DNA of 23,091 bases from B4-G1 sp964393895 (GTDB lineage: Bacteria; Chloroflexota; Anaerolineae; B4-G1), in the NCBI GenBank assembly GCA_964393895.1, contig CAYMWP010000071.1, forward strand, positions 1 to 23,091, written 5' to 3'. A program made the translations under genes and the position numbers. Shown one piece after another: positions 1 to 6,293 of this stretch; the first letter of the stretch is position 1; every line of letters starts with the position of its first letter. The notes beneath the pieces were generated by a model. The model was not told the DNA's origin. It was given only the letters and a program-made list of their open reading frames with translations, and ran no database searches.

Positions 1-81
1 CTGCAACTTGCACGCGCTGAGGCTGTGATGAGGAGTAAATAATGCTTTCAGTATCCTCGAACGGATCGAACTCTCTGCAAC
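1..81 (-). CRISPR. Leader-proximal end of a CRISPR array (partial)
   Basis: A 37-nt repeat occupies 45-81; on the minus strand it starts GTTGCAGAGAGTTCGATCC and ends ATACTGAAAG. The first seven bases of the window (CTGCAAC) equal the last seven plus-strand bases of that repeat, so a second repeat is cut by the window edge and 8-44 is a complete 37-nt spacer. The GAAAG end is typical of the 5' handle of type I/III crRNAs, which orients the array on the minus strand, the same as the adjacent cas1-cas2-cas4 genes, and makes this the newest, leader-proximal spacer. Only one full repeat is visible, so the call rests on the 7-nt match, repeat and spacer length, the repeat ends and the position next to the adaptation genes. 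Confidence 0.82.
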
Positions 82-270
82 CCCGCCCGACCTGCCAAAA
101 AACGGGCCTCAAGGGCCATCTGAGGGCCGTTTTGCGCCCTAAAACCGCCTTTTTTGCCCATATTTCGACCTAAATCCCTCATCGTTTCACCGCCCATCGC
201 GCAAATCGTTTTCTGCGCCCCGACCCCGCCGATTTGCGACCGGATCGAAGAACGCTCTCACCACATTATA
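82..270 (-). promoter_or_regulatory. CRISPR leader with -10 box and two inverted repeats
   Basis: This is the non-coding stretch between cas4 and the first repeat, read on the minus strand. A perfect TATAAT (complement of 265-270) overlaps the cas4 stop codon; no convincing -35 lies at 17 bp. A perfect 9-bp inverted repeat, CGCAAATCG/CGATTTGCG, sits at 200-208 and 230-238. Nearer the array, 99-111 and 121-133 form a 13-bp inverted repeat with one mismatch. On the minus strand this stem is followed directly by TTTTTT, like an intrinsic terminator, yet it lies between the presumed promoter and the repeats. The inverted repeats may be adaptation-complex sites or an attenuator; neither role is shown. 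Confidence 0.55.
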
Positions 271-874
271 GTACATCATTGCAAAAGCGGCGAAATTCAC
301 AATTCACACACGGCCGGCGTGAGCGGGACGGAGCCGGCATCCTCTCCCGCTCGACCATCTCGCGCATCGCCAGCGTTACCTCCCGTACCTCCCCGCGCAG
401 TCGTTCCGTGAGCCGTACCTCCTCCGCCTTTCGCGTCACCAGGGAATAGATGAACCCGCGCCGCGCCCTCCCCCCCAGCGTCTCCTCCAACATCATCCCG
501 TACGCCGCCAATTGCCGCCGCACGTGCTTGCCCGTCTTGCGGGCCGTCTGCTTATAGTCCACGGGAATCCACTCCCGTTCCCCATTCTGGCCCTCCACCT
601 CGATCGCCATATCCACCCGCCCCCGCAACCCTATCTCCTCCGACGCCACCCACACGTCAAAGTGGCGCCGACCATCCTCCACCTCCAGGCCGTAGGCGGC
701 CAGCGTGCGCCGTCGTTCCCGCTTCTCCGCCCTCTCGTGCGCCCTGGCCCCGGCCTCCATCTTGTAAGTCGTCGGGCGCAGCAGTGGCAAACAATAGGTG
801 TAGAAAACGATGCGCGGACAATACGTGTACTGCTTCAGGTCGGTCACGGTAAAGACCAGTTCTGCCTCATTCAT
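266..874 (-). CDS. cas4: Cas4, CRISPR adaptation exonuclease
   Basis: Cas4 is a Fe-S, PD-(D/E)XK nuclease that trims prespacers and helps choose PAM-side ends before Cas1-Cas2 integration. The 202-residue protein shows the whole family pattern: an N-terminal cysteine (C19 in YTYCPR), H46, D88 in GRVDM, D106-x-K108 in PVDYK, a QLAAY motif around 121-125, and the C-terminal cluster C189/C192/C198 (CVNCEFRRFC). It overlaps the end of cas2 by 8 bp and is the last gene before the leader. Its stop codon TAA is part of the TATAAT of the leader. Family, length and context all agree. Confidence 0.95.
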   Translation of the reverse strand: MNEAELVFTVTDLKQYTYCPRIVFYTYCLPLLRPTTYKMEAGARAHERAEKRERRRTLAAYGLEVEDGRRHFDVWVASEEIGLRGRVDMAIEVEGQNGEREWIPVDYKQTARKTGKHVRRQLAAYGMMLEETLGGRARRGFIYSLVTRKAEEVRLTERLRGEVREVTLAMREMVERERMPAPSRSRRPCVNCEFRRFCNDVL

Positions 875-1133
875 TATTTTCCCCGTCCTGTTCCTGAATG
901 ATCTCTAACCGCTGGCGCCAGTCTTTCTCGCACATCACGAACAATTGGACTTTGCCCTCTCGATCCCCCAGCCGCTCGCCGATTTTCAGGATCAACTCTT
1001 CCTGGTGCGTGCGCGCCAGGTCGCCCAGAAAGCCCGAGTACTGGATGCGGTCCAATCCATAGTCCAGACAAAAGTCGGCGATCTTGGTCCGCGTCCCGTC
1101 GTGCGGGATATCGTACACCAATAGGCATTTCAT
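867..1133 (-). CDS. cas2: Cas2, CRISPR adaptation protein
   Basis: This is the structural half of the Cas1-Cas2 integrase, a small ferredoxin-fold protein of 88 residues. It opens with the usual beta strand and aspartate, MKCLLVYDIPHDGTRTKIADF, with D8 at the conserved metal site, followed by GLDRIQYSGFLGDL and the LFVMCEKD strand. I chose the ATG at 1133 because family members begin one or two residues before this strand. An alternative GTG at 1151 would add six residues and overlap the cas1 stop as GTGA, which favours translational coupling; neither start has a clear Shine-Dalgarno sequence. The gene lies between cas1 and cas4 with overlaps or near-overlaps. Confidence 0.92.
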   Translation of the reverse strand: MKCLLVYDIPHDGTRTKIADFCLDYGLDRIQYSGFLGDLARTHQEELILKIGERLGDREGKVQLFVMCEKDWRQRLEIIQEQDGENNE

Positions 1134-1147
1134 GCTAATAGCGAATG

Positions 1148-2191
1148 TCACCAGCGGGCGATGAAGGGGACGTAAGCGGGACGGTCGCCGCGCACAAAGG
1201 TGGCGATGTGGCGGGCCTGGTTCTGAATGATGACGCGGAATGGTTGCCGCTTGCGCTCGTATCGCTCGGCCGCCTCCAAGCGGGCCAGCACCTTTTCCGC
1301 GATGGTTCGCCGGGCCTTTTCCACCAGCAGACCCTTCTCGTCCAATTCCAACTTTGTCCCCTTGCTCGCCATCCCCACGATGGTGCGGTCCACGATCACC
1401 TGGCGGAACTCTTCGATCAGGTCAAAGACCAGGCTGGGCTTGCCTGGCCGGTCGGCGTGGATGAACCCGCCATACGGGTCCAGGCCCGCCAACACCAACG
1501 CCCGCTCGATCTGGCCGTAGAGGATGCCATACCCATAGTTGAGGGCGCTGTTGACCGGATCTCGCGCCCCGCGCCCTTTCCGTCCCGGCCAGCCATATCG
1601 CTCTGGGATGATCCGCTTGAGCGCCCCCCAATACTTTTGGGCGGCCCGTCCCTCGGCCGAGAGGATCAAATAGCGGGCCTCGTCCACCGTGCAGGCATCC
1701 AGGCGATCCAACTCGGCCTGGTGGTCTTGCACTTCGTCGGCACAGCGGCGCAGTTCCTCGTACAGTTCAGGATCGGTCTCCTGGCGGTACTTGGCCGCGT
1801 AGCGCAGGAAGCCGGCCTGGTTGCTGATCTTGCCCCGCGCGAACGCCAGCGCCAGGTCGAGGCCGCGCCGGTCGGTGTAGGCGAGCAGTTGTTCGCGCCG
1901 GGTGATGACGGTGCCGGTCAGTCCGGCCGCATAGAGGGCGGCGTAGGGCCGTCCCCGACCATCCACAAAGTAGACGGGAACGCCCTCTGTGCAGCAAGCG
2001 CGGACAGCATCAGCCGAGAGACTAATGCCCCGACCGGTGATGAGCACGCTCTCCAGGTGAAGCAGGGGCGCTTCTTGGACCAATCGCTCCGCGGGCGTCC
2101 CCTCGCCAATGCGCATCACCTGCAACCGTCCGCTGTGTTTTCCCACGTGTACGCCGAACTCGTCCACGATCAGTTGTTTTACTATCGGCAT
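1148..2191 (-). CDS. cas1: Cas1, CRISPR integrase
   Basis: Cas1 is the catalytic subunit that inserts spacers at the leader-repeat junction. The 347-residue protein has the N-terminal beta domain (strand motif LLHLESVLITGRGISLS) and the helical catalytic domain. Expected metal ligands are visible: E180 in SAEGRAAQKYW, H245 in GFIHADRPGKPSL, and acidic residues in VFDLIEEFR (D257, E260). The ATG at 2191 follows GGAGGAG at good spacing. The preceding gap carries two tandem GTGAATG heptamers. Length and motifs fit the type I-A/I-B/III-associated Cas1 family and nothing appears damaged. Confidence 0.96.
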   Translation of the reverse strand: MPIVKQLIVDEFGVHVGKHSGRLQVMRIGEGTPAERLVQEAPLLHLESVLITGRGISLSADAVRACCTEGVPVYFVDGRGRPYAALYAAGLTGTVITRREQLLAYTDRRGLDLALAFARGKISNQAGFLRYAAKYRQETDPELYEELRRCADEVQDHQAELDRLDACTVDEARYLILSAEGRAAQKYWGALKRIIPERYGWPGRKGRGARDPVNSALNYGYGILYGQIERALVLAGLDPYGGFIHADRPGKPSLVFDLIEEFRQVIVDRTIVGMASKGTKLELDEKGLLVEKARRTIAEKVLARLEAAERYERKRQPFRVIIQNQARHIATFVRGDRPAYVPFIARW

Positions 2192-2205
2192 AGCTCCTCC
2201 AATGG

Positions 2206-2219
2206 GTGAATGGTGAATG
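2206..2219. repeat. Heptamer repeat, 2 x GTGAATG
   Basis: Two perfect tandem copies of GTGAATG lie in the 28-bp gap between the four-helix-bundle remnant and cas1. The unit belongs to a dispersed heptamer family (GTGAATG / GCGAATG and complements) that recurs at 2641, 3053, 3444, 5802, 15930 and 18154. Confidence 0.8.
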
Positions 2220-2630
2220 TTATTGTTTGGGCTTGTAGTTTCGTTGGCGATTGATTTCGGTGACCAGGAGAGCGATGATTTCGTCTAACAGGGCGATGCG
2301 ATGTTGAAAGACTGCTCGTGGTAACAATTTTCGCCCACGCCAGTACCATCCTTGTGTCTCCCGGGCCGATCCTAACGCAAACTTGAGGAAGCGCGCATGA
2401 TCGCGGCCCGTACCTCGACCATTTCCCTCCTCGATATTGGCGCTGATGGACCCGGCGCTGCGGATGATTTGATCTACGATCGCTCGTCCACGCTGTTCCT
2501 TTTGCCAGTAGTCGCAATCCGTCCACACCAGATCGTACAAGAACAGCGCCTTGCGATACCCGTAAAACTTTTACACCGGCCCATTCTTGATCTCCGGCGC
2601 AACCTCCTCCATCCACTCCTCATAAGTCAT
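2220..2630 (-). pseudogene. Four-helix-bundle (S23-like) protein gene, interrupted by a stop codon
   Basis: From an ATG at 2630, overlapping the cas6 stop as ATGA and preceded by GGAGGAGGG, the frame reads MTYEEWMEEVAPEIKNGPV, meets TAA at 2571-2573, then continues in the same frame as KFYGYRKALFLYDLVWTD and on to a stop at 2220. The downstream part holds the four-helix-bundle (23S-IVS/S23) hallmarks SAGSISANIEEGNGRGTG, ARFLKFALGSARE and WYWRGRKLLP. Family members I recall start MTYEEW and have a DPLWK-like motif at the break, so the stop appears to replace a tryptophan. Restart at the ATG at 2540 would give a 106-residue product lacking part of helix 1. These proteins often occur near cas genes; their role is unknown. 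Genuine nonsense mutation or sequencing error cannot be separated here. Confidence 0.75.
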
Positions 2631-3742
2631 CGCCCTCCTCCCATTCGCCCATTCGCCCATTCGCCATTCAACACATACCACCCATTCCCCTTCACCGCAT
2701 CCTTCCCCACGTGCGTGAACTGCCCCCAGGCCAGCCAGGGCAGGAAGGGCGACCAGTCGTCCGCCTCCAGCGTGGCCGAGCCGACAAAGCCGGAGGTGGG
2801 TGATTCGGCGCGGCGGCGGGTGGAGTAACTGCGCAACTCTTCCCACCGGAGATGATTCTCCACCACTCGCACCCGCTCGGCGGCCTCCACCAGACCTGTA
2901 AAGTCCACATCCAGTTTAGTGTCAGAGAAATCGCGGCTCAACGACTCCAGCCGGTCCAGCAACCGTTGGAAGAGCGGCTTGAAACTAAACTGATGTGGCT
3001 TGACCAGGCGACCGTGTTCGACGACGCGCGTCGGCGTAAGAAAGCGCATCCCCATTCGCAATTCGTTATTCGCAATTCGCTCGTTCGCCCATTCGCAAAC
3101 CTGCTCGTGCGTGATGGGGATATCGGGCACCTGAACCATCCCGTCATCCGCCTGTATCACCGACTGTCGCTCGCCGGTCAGGGGGTTTTCCTCCCAGACT
3201 TCCTGGATGACCAACGTACCGCGCCGCCAACGGCCTTTGTTCCGCTCCATCCGCCGTCCGATCCCTTGGTCCTCAAAGGTCTTGGTCGTCAGGACGACGT
3301 AAGGGAATAGCTGCAACGCCTGAGCGTAGAGCGTGAGACCGAACTCGAACCGCTCCCCCGGTTCGTAATGGAAGAAAAGCCGTCCCCGTTCGTCCTCGAA
3401 GGGATGTCCTAACGCGCCATCTCCTGGCTCGCTCGCGTCTTCCCATTCGCCATTCGCCATTCGCCGTTCGCTATTCAAAATCGGCGGCTGGACGGTGTAA
3501 GGACGGGGAACGTCGCGCCCGCGCCCGCTTTCCGGCCTGAGCGTGCTGACGAGGGTAGCGACCGGGCAGGTGGCGACCAGGGGACAAGCGGCGCACTCCT
3601 GAGCCTTCTGGTTGCCGCAAAAGCGGTTGCGCAGGGCGTGAAATAGAGAGCCGCGGATAGCCGAGCCTTGATGCTCGTTCAGTTCAATCGTGCTCTGCGC
3701 CTCGGTGATAAAGCGCAGACGGTGGGCGGTAAAGGTTTGCAT
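2627..3742 (-). CDS. cas6: Cas6, crRNA-processing endoribonuclease
   Basis: Cas6 cleaves pre-crRNA within repeats. The 371-residue RAMP protein matches the Cas6 group with a four-cysteine cluster near the N-terminus (C42, C50, C53, C59 in FCGNQKAQECAACPLVATC) and the C-terminal glycine-rich signature GFVGSATL ... HVGKDAVKGNGWY (319-356). The ATG at 3742 has a GAGGAG site. As the only cas6 in the window it probably serves both the type I and the Cmr effectors. Three low-complexity segments (about residues 89-100, 217-231 and 358-368; NSERRMANGEW, CEWANERIANNELRMG, NGEWANGRMGG) are translations of the heptamer repeat and look like in-frame expansions, the last one forming the C-terminus. Confidence 0.9.
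   Translation of the reverse strand: MQTFTAHRLRFITEAQSTIELNEHQGSAIRGSLFHALRNRFCGNQKAQECAACPLVATCPVATLVSTLRPESGRGRDVPRPYTVQPPILNSERRMANGEWEDASEPGDGALGHPFEDERGRLFFHYEPGERFEFGLTLYAQALQLFPYVVLTTKTFEDQGIGRRMERNKGRWRRGTLVIQEVWEENPLTGERQSVIQADDGMVQVPDIPITHEQVCEWANERIANNELRMGMRFLTPTRVVEHGRLVKPHQFSFKPLFQRLLDRLESLSRDFSDTKLDVDFTGLVEAAERVRVVENHLRWEELRSYSTRRRAESPTSGFVGSATLEADDWSPFLPWLAWGQFTHVGKDAVKGNGWYVLNGEWANGRMGGGR
2641..2671. repeat. Heptamer-type repeat at the cas6 3' end
   Basis: Three copies of the 8-bp variant CCATTCGC and one CATTCAA follow each other. They encode the Cas6 tail NGEWANG. The segment is part of the dispersed CATTCGC/GTGAATG family. Confidence 0.75.
3053..3096. repeat. Degenerate heptamer repeat inside cas6
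   Basis: Six units (CATTCGC, AATTCGT, TATTCGC, AATTCGC and two 8-bp variants) run in tandem inside the cas6 coding sequence, giving Cas6 residues around 217-231 without breaking the frame. Confidence 0.75.
3444..3478. repeat. Heptamer repeat inside cas6
   Basis: Five tandem 7-bp units (CATTCGC three times, then CGTTCGC and TATTCAA) encode Cas6 residues around 89-100 (LNSERRMANGEW). Confidence 0.8.
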
Positions 3743-3770
3743 AGTTTCGCTCCTCTTGCGTATTTGTATC

Positions 3771-3813
3771 GGGTGTGTTTCATTTCAGTAGAGACCCTAG
3801 ACCTCCGAGGTCT
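3771..3813. repeat. Copy 1 of a 43-bp perfect inverted repeat (MITE end)
   Basis: The segment starting GGGTGTGTTTCATTTCAG and ending CCTCCGAGGTCT is the exact reverse complement of 15881-15923. There it is one end of a small inverted-repeat element. Here only this one end is present, flanked by TTTGTATC at 3763-3770 and 3818-3825, which may be a target duplication. Confidence 0.8.
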
Positions 3814-3815
3814 TA

Positions 3816-3997
3816 CTTTTGTATCTGCTTCACACTACTGCCCGGCGATAAAGTCGCCGGGCTACAAAGCAGCGGGGGATCATCCCCCTTTCCGCGAAAA
3901 ACAGCATTGCAGGGTAAGCCCGATTTCATCGGGCGCTGCTCTGTAGCACGGGCACTTTATGCCCGTGCGGGCCGCTTTTGTATCTGCTTCACACTAC
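3816..3997. repeat. REP-like hairpin cluster flanked by a 23-bp direct repeat
   Basis: The 266-bp gap between cas5 and cas6 holds no gene. A 23-bp direct repeat (CTTTTGTATCTGCTTCACAC and three more bases) occurs at 3816-3838 and 3975-3997. Between the copies are four hairpins: GCCCGGCGA/TCGCCGGGC at 3840-3862, GGGGGAT/ATCCCCC at 3874-3888, GCCCGAT/ATCGGGC at 3918-3934 and GCACGGGCA/TGCCCGTGC at 3946-3968. Such clusters may limit read-through or stabilise upstream mRNA, so cas8-cas7-cas5 and cas6-cas1-cas2-cas4 may be expressed at different levels. Confidence 0.75.
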
Positions 3998-4008
3998 CGC
4001 TTTTTAGA

Positions 4009-4770
4009 TCAGTCTATGCGCTCATAGTAGCTAAAGCCCTTGCTGGAGCTGACCAGGCGATAAGGCAAGACGACGTGGCGCAATATCCGTTCCTTGCCCA
4101 GCCCGATGCGCTTGCCGCTGTAGATGTCGGCTTTTTCAAACGTCAGGCTGACGTCGCAATCGTCCAGTTGTTGGATGATCCCATCGGCGTGGAAAGGCCG
4201 GGTCGGGTCATCATCTATCACGACAAACTCTGGCGGGAGCGCCTCAACCAGTGTTGGCAAGGCCAAGAGCTGTACAAAGCCGCCCCTTTTCCCCAGGTAG
4301 TTAACCTGAAGCAGCCAGTTCTCCAGATGCGACCGATCGCCGAATTCCCCGCCCAGCGCGACTCCCAGCGGCCCGTCAAAGTGGACGTACTCGCGAAAGG
4401 CGATCGTCTTGCCCAACGGCCCAGCGTGGGGCGTGCCCGGTTTGGCCGGATTGCGGCGAGGCTTGAGAATCCGGGCGAACAGGTTGGTCACGACCACGCG
4501 CTTGGGCGGCCGCAGTGCGACCGTCAGATCGCGCAGTTGGGGCCATACGTCCTTCGCAACCGCTACGCCCGCTGTGCGGCAAGCGGCATCCAGTAACGCC
4601 ATCTTGATGGCGTAGGGCGTGGGCGCCAGCAGGCTCTTGCCCCCTGACGACGTGGCCCAGGCCGGTTTCAGGCTAAACAGAGCCGTGGGCTGGTACTCGG
4701 CGATCAACCACGACGGCTGTCGCTCGGCTGACCGCCTCGGTTGATCTCGGCGAGATTTCATCCGAGTCAT
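4009..4770 (-). CDS. cas5: Cas5, Cascade crRNA 5'-handle-binding subunit (type I)
   Basis: Cas5 caps the 5' handle of the crRNA and contacts Cas7 and Cas8. The 253-residue product shows the Cas5 opening motif: after a basic tail comes AEYQPTALFSLKPAWATSSGGKSL, then APTPYAIKMALLDAACR. RPPKRVVVTNLFARILKP and FREYVHFDGPLGVAL follow, as in Cas5 of the DevS-like group. The ATG at 4770 has AGGAGG six bases upstream and begins 9 bp after the cas7 stop, so cas7-cas5 are co-transcribed. It ends just before the REP cluster. Subtype assignment (I-A or I-B like) is uncertain. Confidence 0.85.
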   Translation of the reverse strand: MTRMKSRRDQPRRSAERQPSWLIAEYQPTALFSLKPAWATSSGGKSLLAPTPYAIKMALLDAACRTAGVAVAKDVWPQLRDLTVALRPPKRVVVTNLFARILKPRRNPAKPGTPHAGPLGKTIAFREYVHFDGPLGVALGGEFGDRSHLENWLLQVNYLGKRGGFVQLLALPTLVEALPPEFVVIDDDPTRPFHADGIIQQLDDCDVSLTFEKADIYSGKRIGLGKERILRHVVLPYRLVSSSKGFSYYERID

Positions 4771-4779
4771 CGCGCCCTC

Positions 4780-5778
4780 CTAATAGCTTGTGGACTGCGA
4801 CAGTACATATGAGTACGGCGCCGTCGTCTCGATCAAGTCCGCCATCACTTGGCTGAACTGCGCCAGCGAGTCGAACTCGGATAGCGTGACCGCGCCGGGG
4901 CGCACCTTTCCCAGGGCCTCTTGAATACCCCGCAACTGCTCTCGATAGCCGCTGTTGATGGGGCTCATCGTGGGAGCCGGGATGACATCATTGCTGATTG
5001 CGATGACGCCTTTGACATCCACGATGTGCGGGTTCTGCGTGCCCCGCATCGCGCCGTTAGGTTCGATGAAAGAGTACAGGACGCTCTCCAACAGGGCGCG
5101 ATAGCGTAAGCCTCGCTGGGCCTCGTCCAGGGCATAGACCTGGGTGATGTCGTTGAAACCGATGCGCGCCATCTCAAAGTTGGCCACGATGGCATAGACG
5201 CCGCTCGAGGCCGGCCGGTGGAAGATCGCCTGTCCCAGGTTAGCTTTACGCTGTTCCTCTTCCTTTTCCGCGTCCCGGGCCTCCTTGCTGCGCTCGCTGG
5301 CATACTTGACGTGAAAGTAGCTGTCGGTGGTGGTCAATTCGGGTAACCCCACGACCCAACTGAACTCGACCACGCTCTTGCGGGGGATGGAGCGGTTGCC
5401 GGCCGTGATGAGATTGCCGGCCATATCGTCCAGCGCGCAGGCCTCTAGCAGCAACGTGATCGCCTCGGCGTCGGACTTGCCGTCAATGGCCTGGGCATAG
5501 TCGCCGTCGGCGCTGATGCGGTTGGCGTTGAACTCGCGGCAGGCGGCGCACAGGGGCACGTCCTCGCGACCGGACAGCAGCCGGAACAGGTGCTCGGCCT
5601 GGATGTGCTTGAGCATGTCGCCGCTGATGGCGTTGACGTTGTGCAGCCGCCCATCCTCGCCGACAATGTTCACCATGCGGGTGGTGATCTGGTTGCCCTC
5701 GCCGCCCTCGTTGTTCAGGCTGTGCATGTCGAGCGTGGCCTGGGCAGAGATCGAAAGTGAATACACGTTCTTGGTCAT
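4780..5778 (-). CDS. cas7: Cas7, DevR-family Cascade backbone subunit
   Basis: Cas7 polymerises along the crRNA spacer to form the Cascade backbone. The 332-residue protein begins NVYSLSISAQATLDMHSLNN and continues with EGNQITTRM, the typical N-terminal RAMP strand and loop of the DevR/Cst2-like Cas7 family. GNRSIPRKSVVEFSWVVGLP and a C-terminal HIVDVKGVIAISNDVIPAP also fit that family. The ATG at 5778 follows AAGGAGG. The gene lies between cas8 and cas5, and a tandem GTGAATG array occupies the leader to cas8. Confidence 0.88.
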   Translation of the reverse strand: MTKNVYSLSISAQATLDMHSLNNEGGEGNQITTRMVNIVGEDGRLHNVNAISGDMLKHIQAEHLFRLLSGREDVPLCAACREFNANRISADGDYAQAIDGKSDAEAITLLLEACALDDMAGNLITAGNRSIPRKSVVEFSWVVGLPELTTTDSYFHVKYASERSKEARDAEKEEEQRKANLGQAIFHRPASSGVYAIVANFEMARIGFNDITQVYALDEAQRGLRYRALLESVLYSFIEPNGAMRGTQNPHIVDVKGVIAISNDVIPAPTMSPINSGYREQLRGIQEALGKVRPGAVTLSEFDSLAQFSQVMADLIETTAPYSYVLSQSTSY

Positions 5779-5801
5779 GATCGTTTCCTCCTTAATGAAT
5801 T

Positions 5802-5829
5802 GTGAATGGTGAATGGTGAATGGTGAATG
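5802..5829. repeat. Heptamer repeat, 4 x GTGAATG
   Basis: Four perfect tandem copies of GTGAATG sit between the cas8 stop and the cas7 ribosome binding site. This is the cleanest example of the heptamer family in the window. Confidence 0.9.
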
Positions 5830-5846
5830 CTGACCTAAGCGGTTGG

Positions 5847-6293
5847 TTATTCTTCTTCTTCTTCTTCTTCCTCCTCCTCCTCCGGCTCTTTCATTTCTTG
5901 CTCCGGGTCCCGTGGAACGCGGGCGTAGCCGTAGGCGACCAGCAGGTTGCAGATCAGGCGCGAGTCGTCGAACTCGTCTATCAGGGCCACGATTTCGTCA
6001 ATGTCGCTGGTGCGAACGCTGCGCCGGTAGGGGCCGGGCCGGTTCTCCATCACCTGGGCGTTCTCGGCGTTGTACTTGGCCAGAAAATCGGCCAGTTCGG
6101 CCACAAACTCCTGGGGATAGGCCGCCTTGCGCGCCAACTGCTGGCCCAGACCGTAGCGCACGTCGTACTTGCGGTCGCCCTGTTGCTTGCGGTACTGGGC
6201 GGTGACGGTCGCCTGGCGGATGGCGTAGGCAATGTTCCGAAATCCCTCTGTCTCCAGAATCTTGCTCAACCGGGGTCCTTCCTGACTGTGCAT
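5847..6293 (-). CDS. cas11: Predicted internal Cas11 small subunit, translated from within cas8
   Basis: Inside cas8 an ATG at 6293 is in the cas8 frame (residue 455) and is preceded by TAAGGAGG (AGGAGG at 6300-6305) with six bases between, one of the best Shine-Dalgarno sites in the window. The product would be 148 residues, starting MHSQEGPRLSKILETEGFRN, helical in character and of normal Cas11 size. No separate small-subunit gene lies in the type I block. Internal translation of Cas11 from the large-subunit gene is established for several type I subtypes (I-B, I-C, I-D). Expression here is inferred from sequence only. Confidence 0.68.
   Translation of the reverse strand: MHSQEGPRLSKILETEGFRNIAYAIRQATVTAQYRKQQGDRKYDVRYGLGQQLARKAAYPQEFVAELADFLAKYNAENAQVMENRPGPYRRSVRTSDIDEIVALIDEFDDSRLICNLLVAYGYARVPRDPEQEMKEPEEEEEEEEEEE

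Noticed and set aside
284..307. GTGAATT-like tandem at the cas4 3' end as another heptamer repeat
   Set aside because: These bases encode the conserved Cas4 cysteine motif CVNCEF, so the resemblance is most likely chance.
1145..2209. 354-residue plus-strand open frame opposite cas1
   Set aside because: It mirrors cas1 on the other strand; composition and lack of motifs mark it as a shadow.
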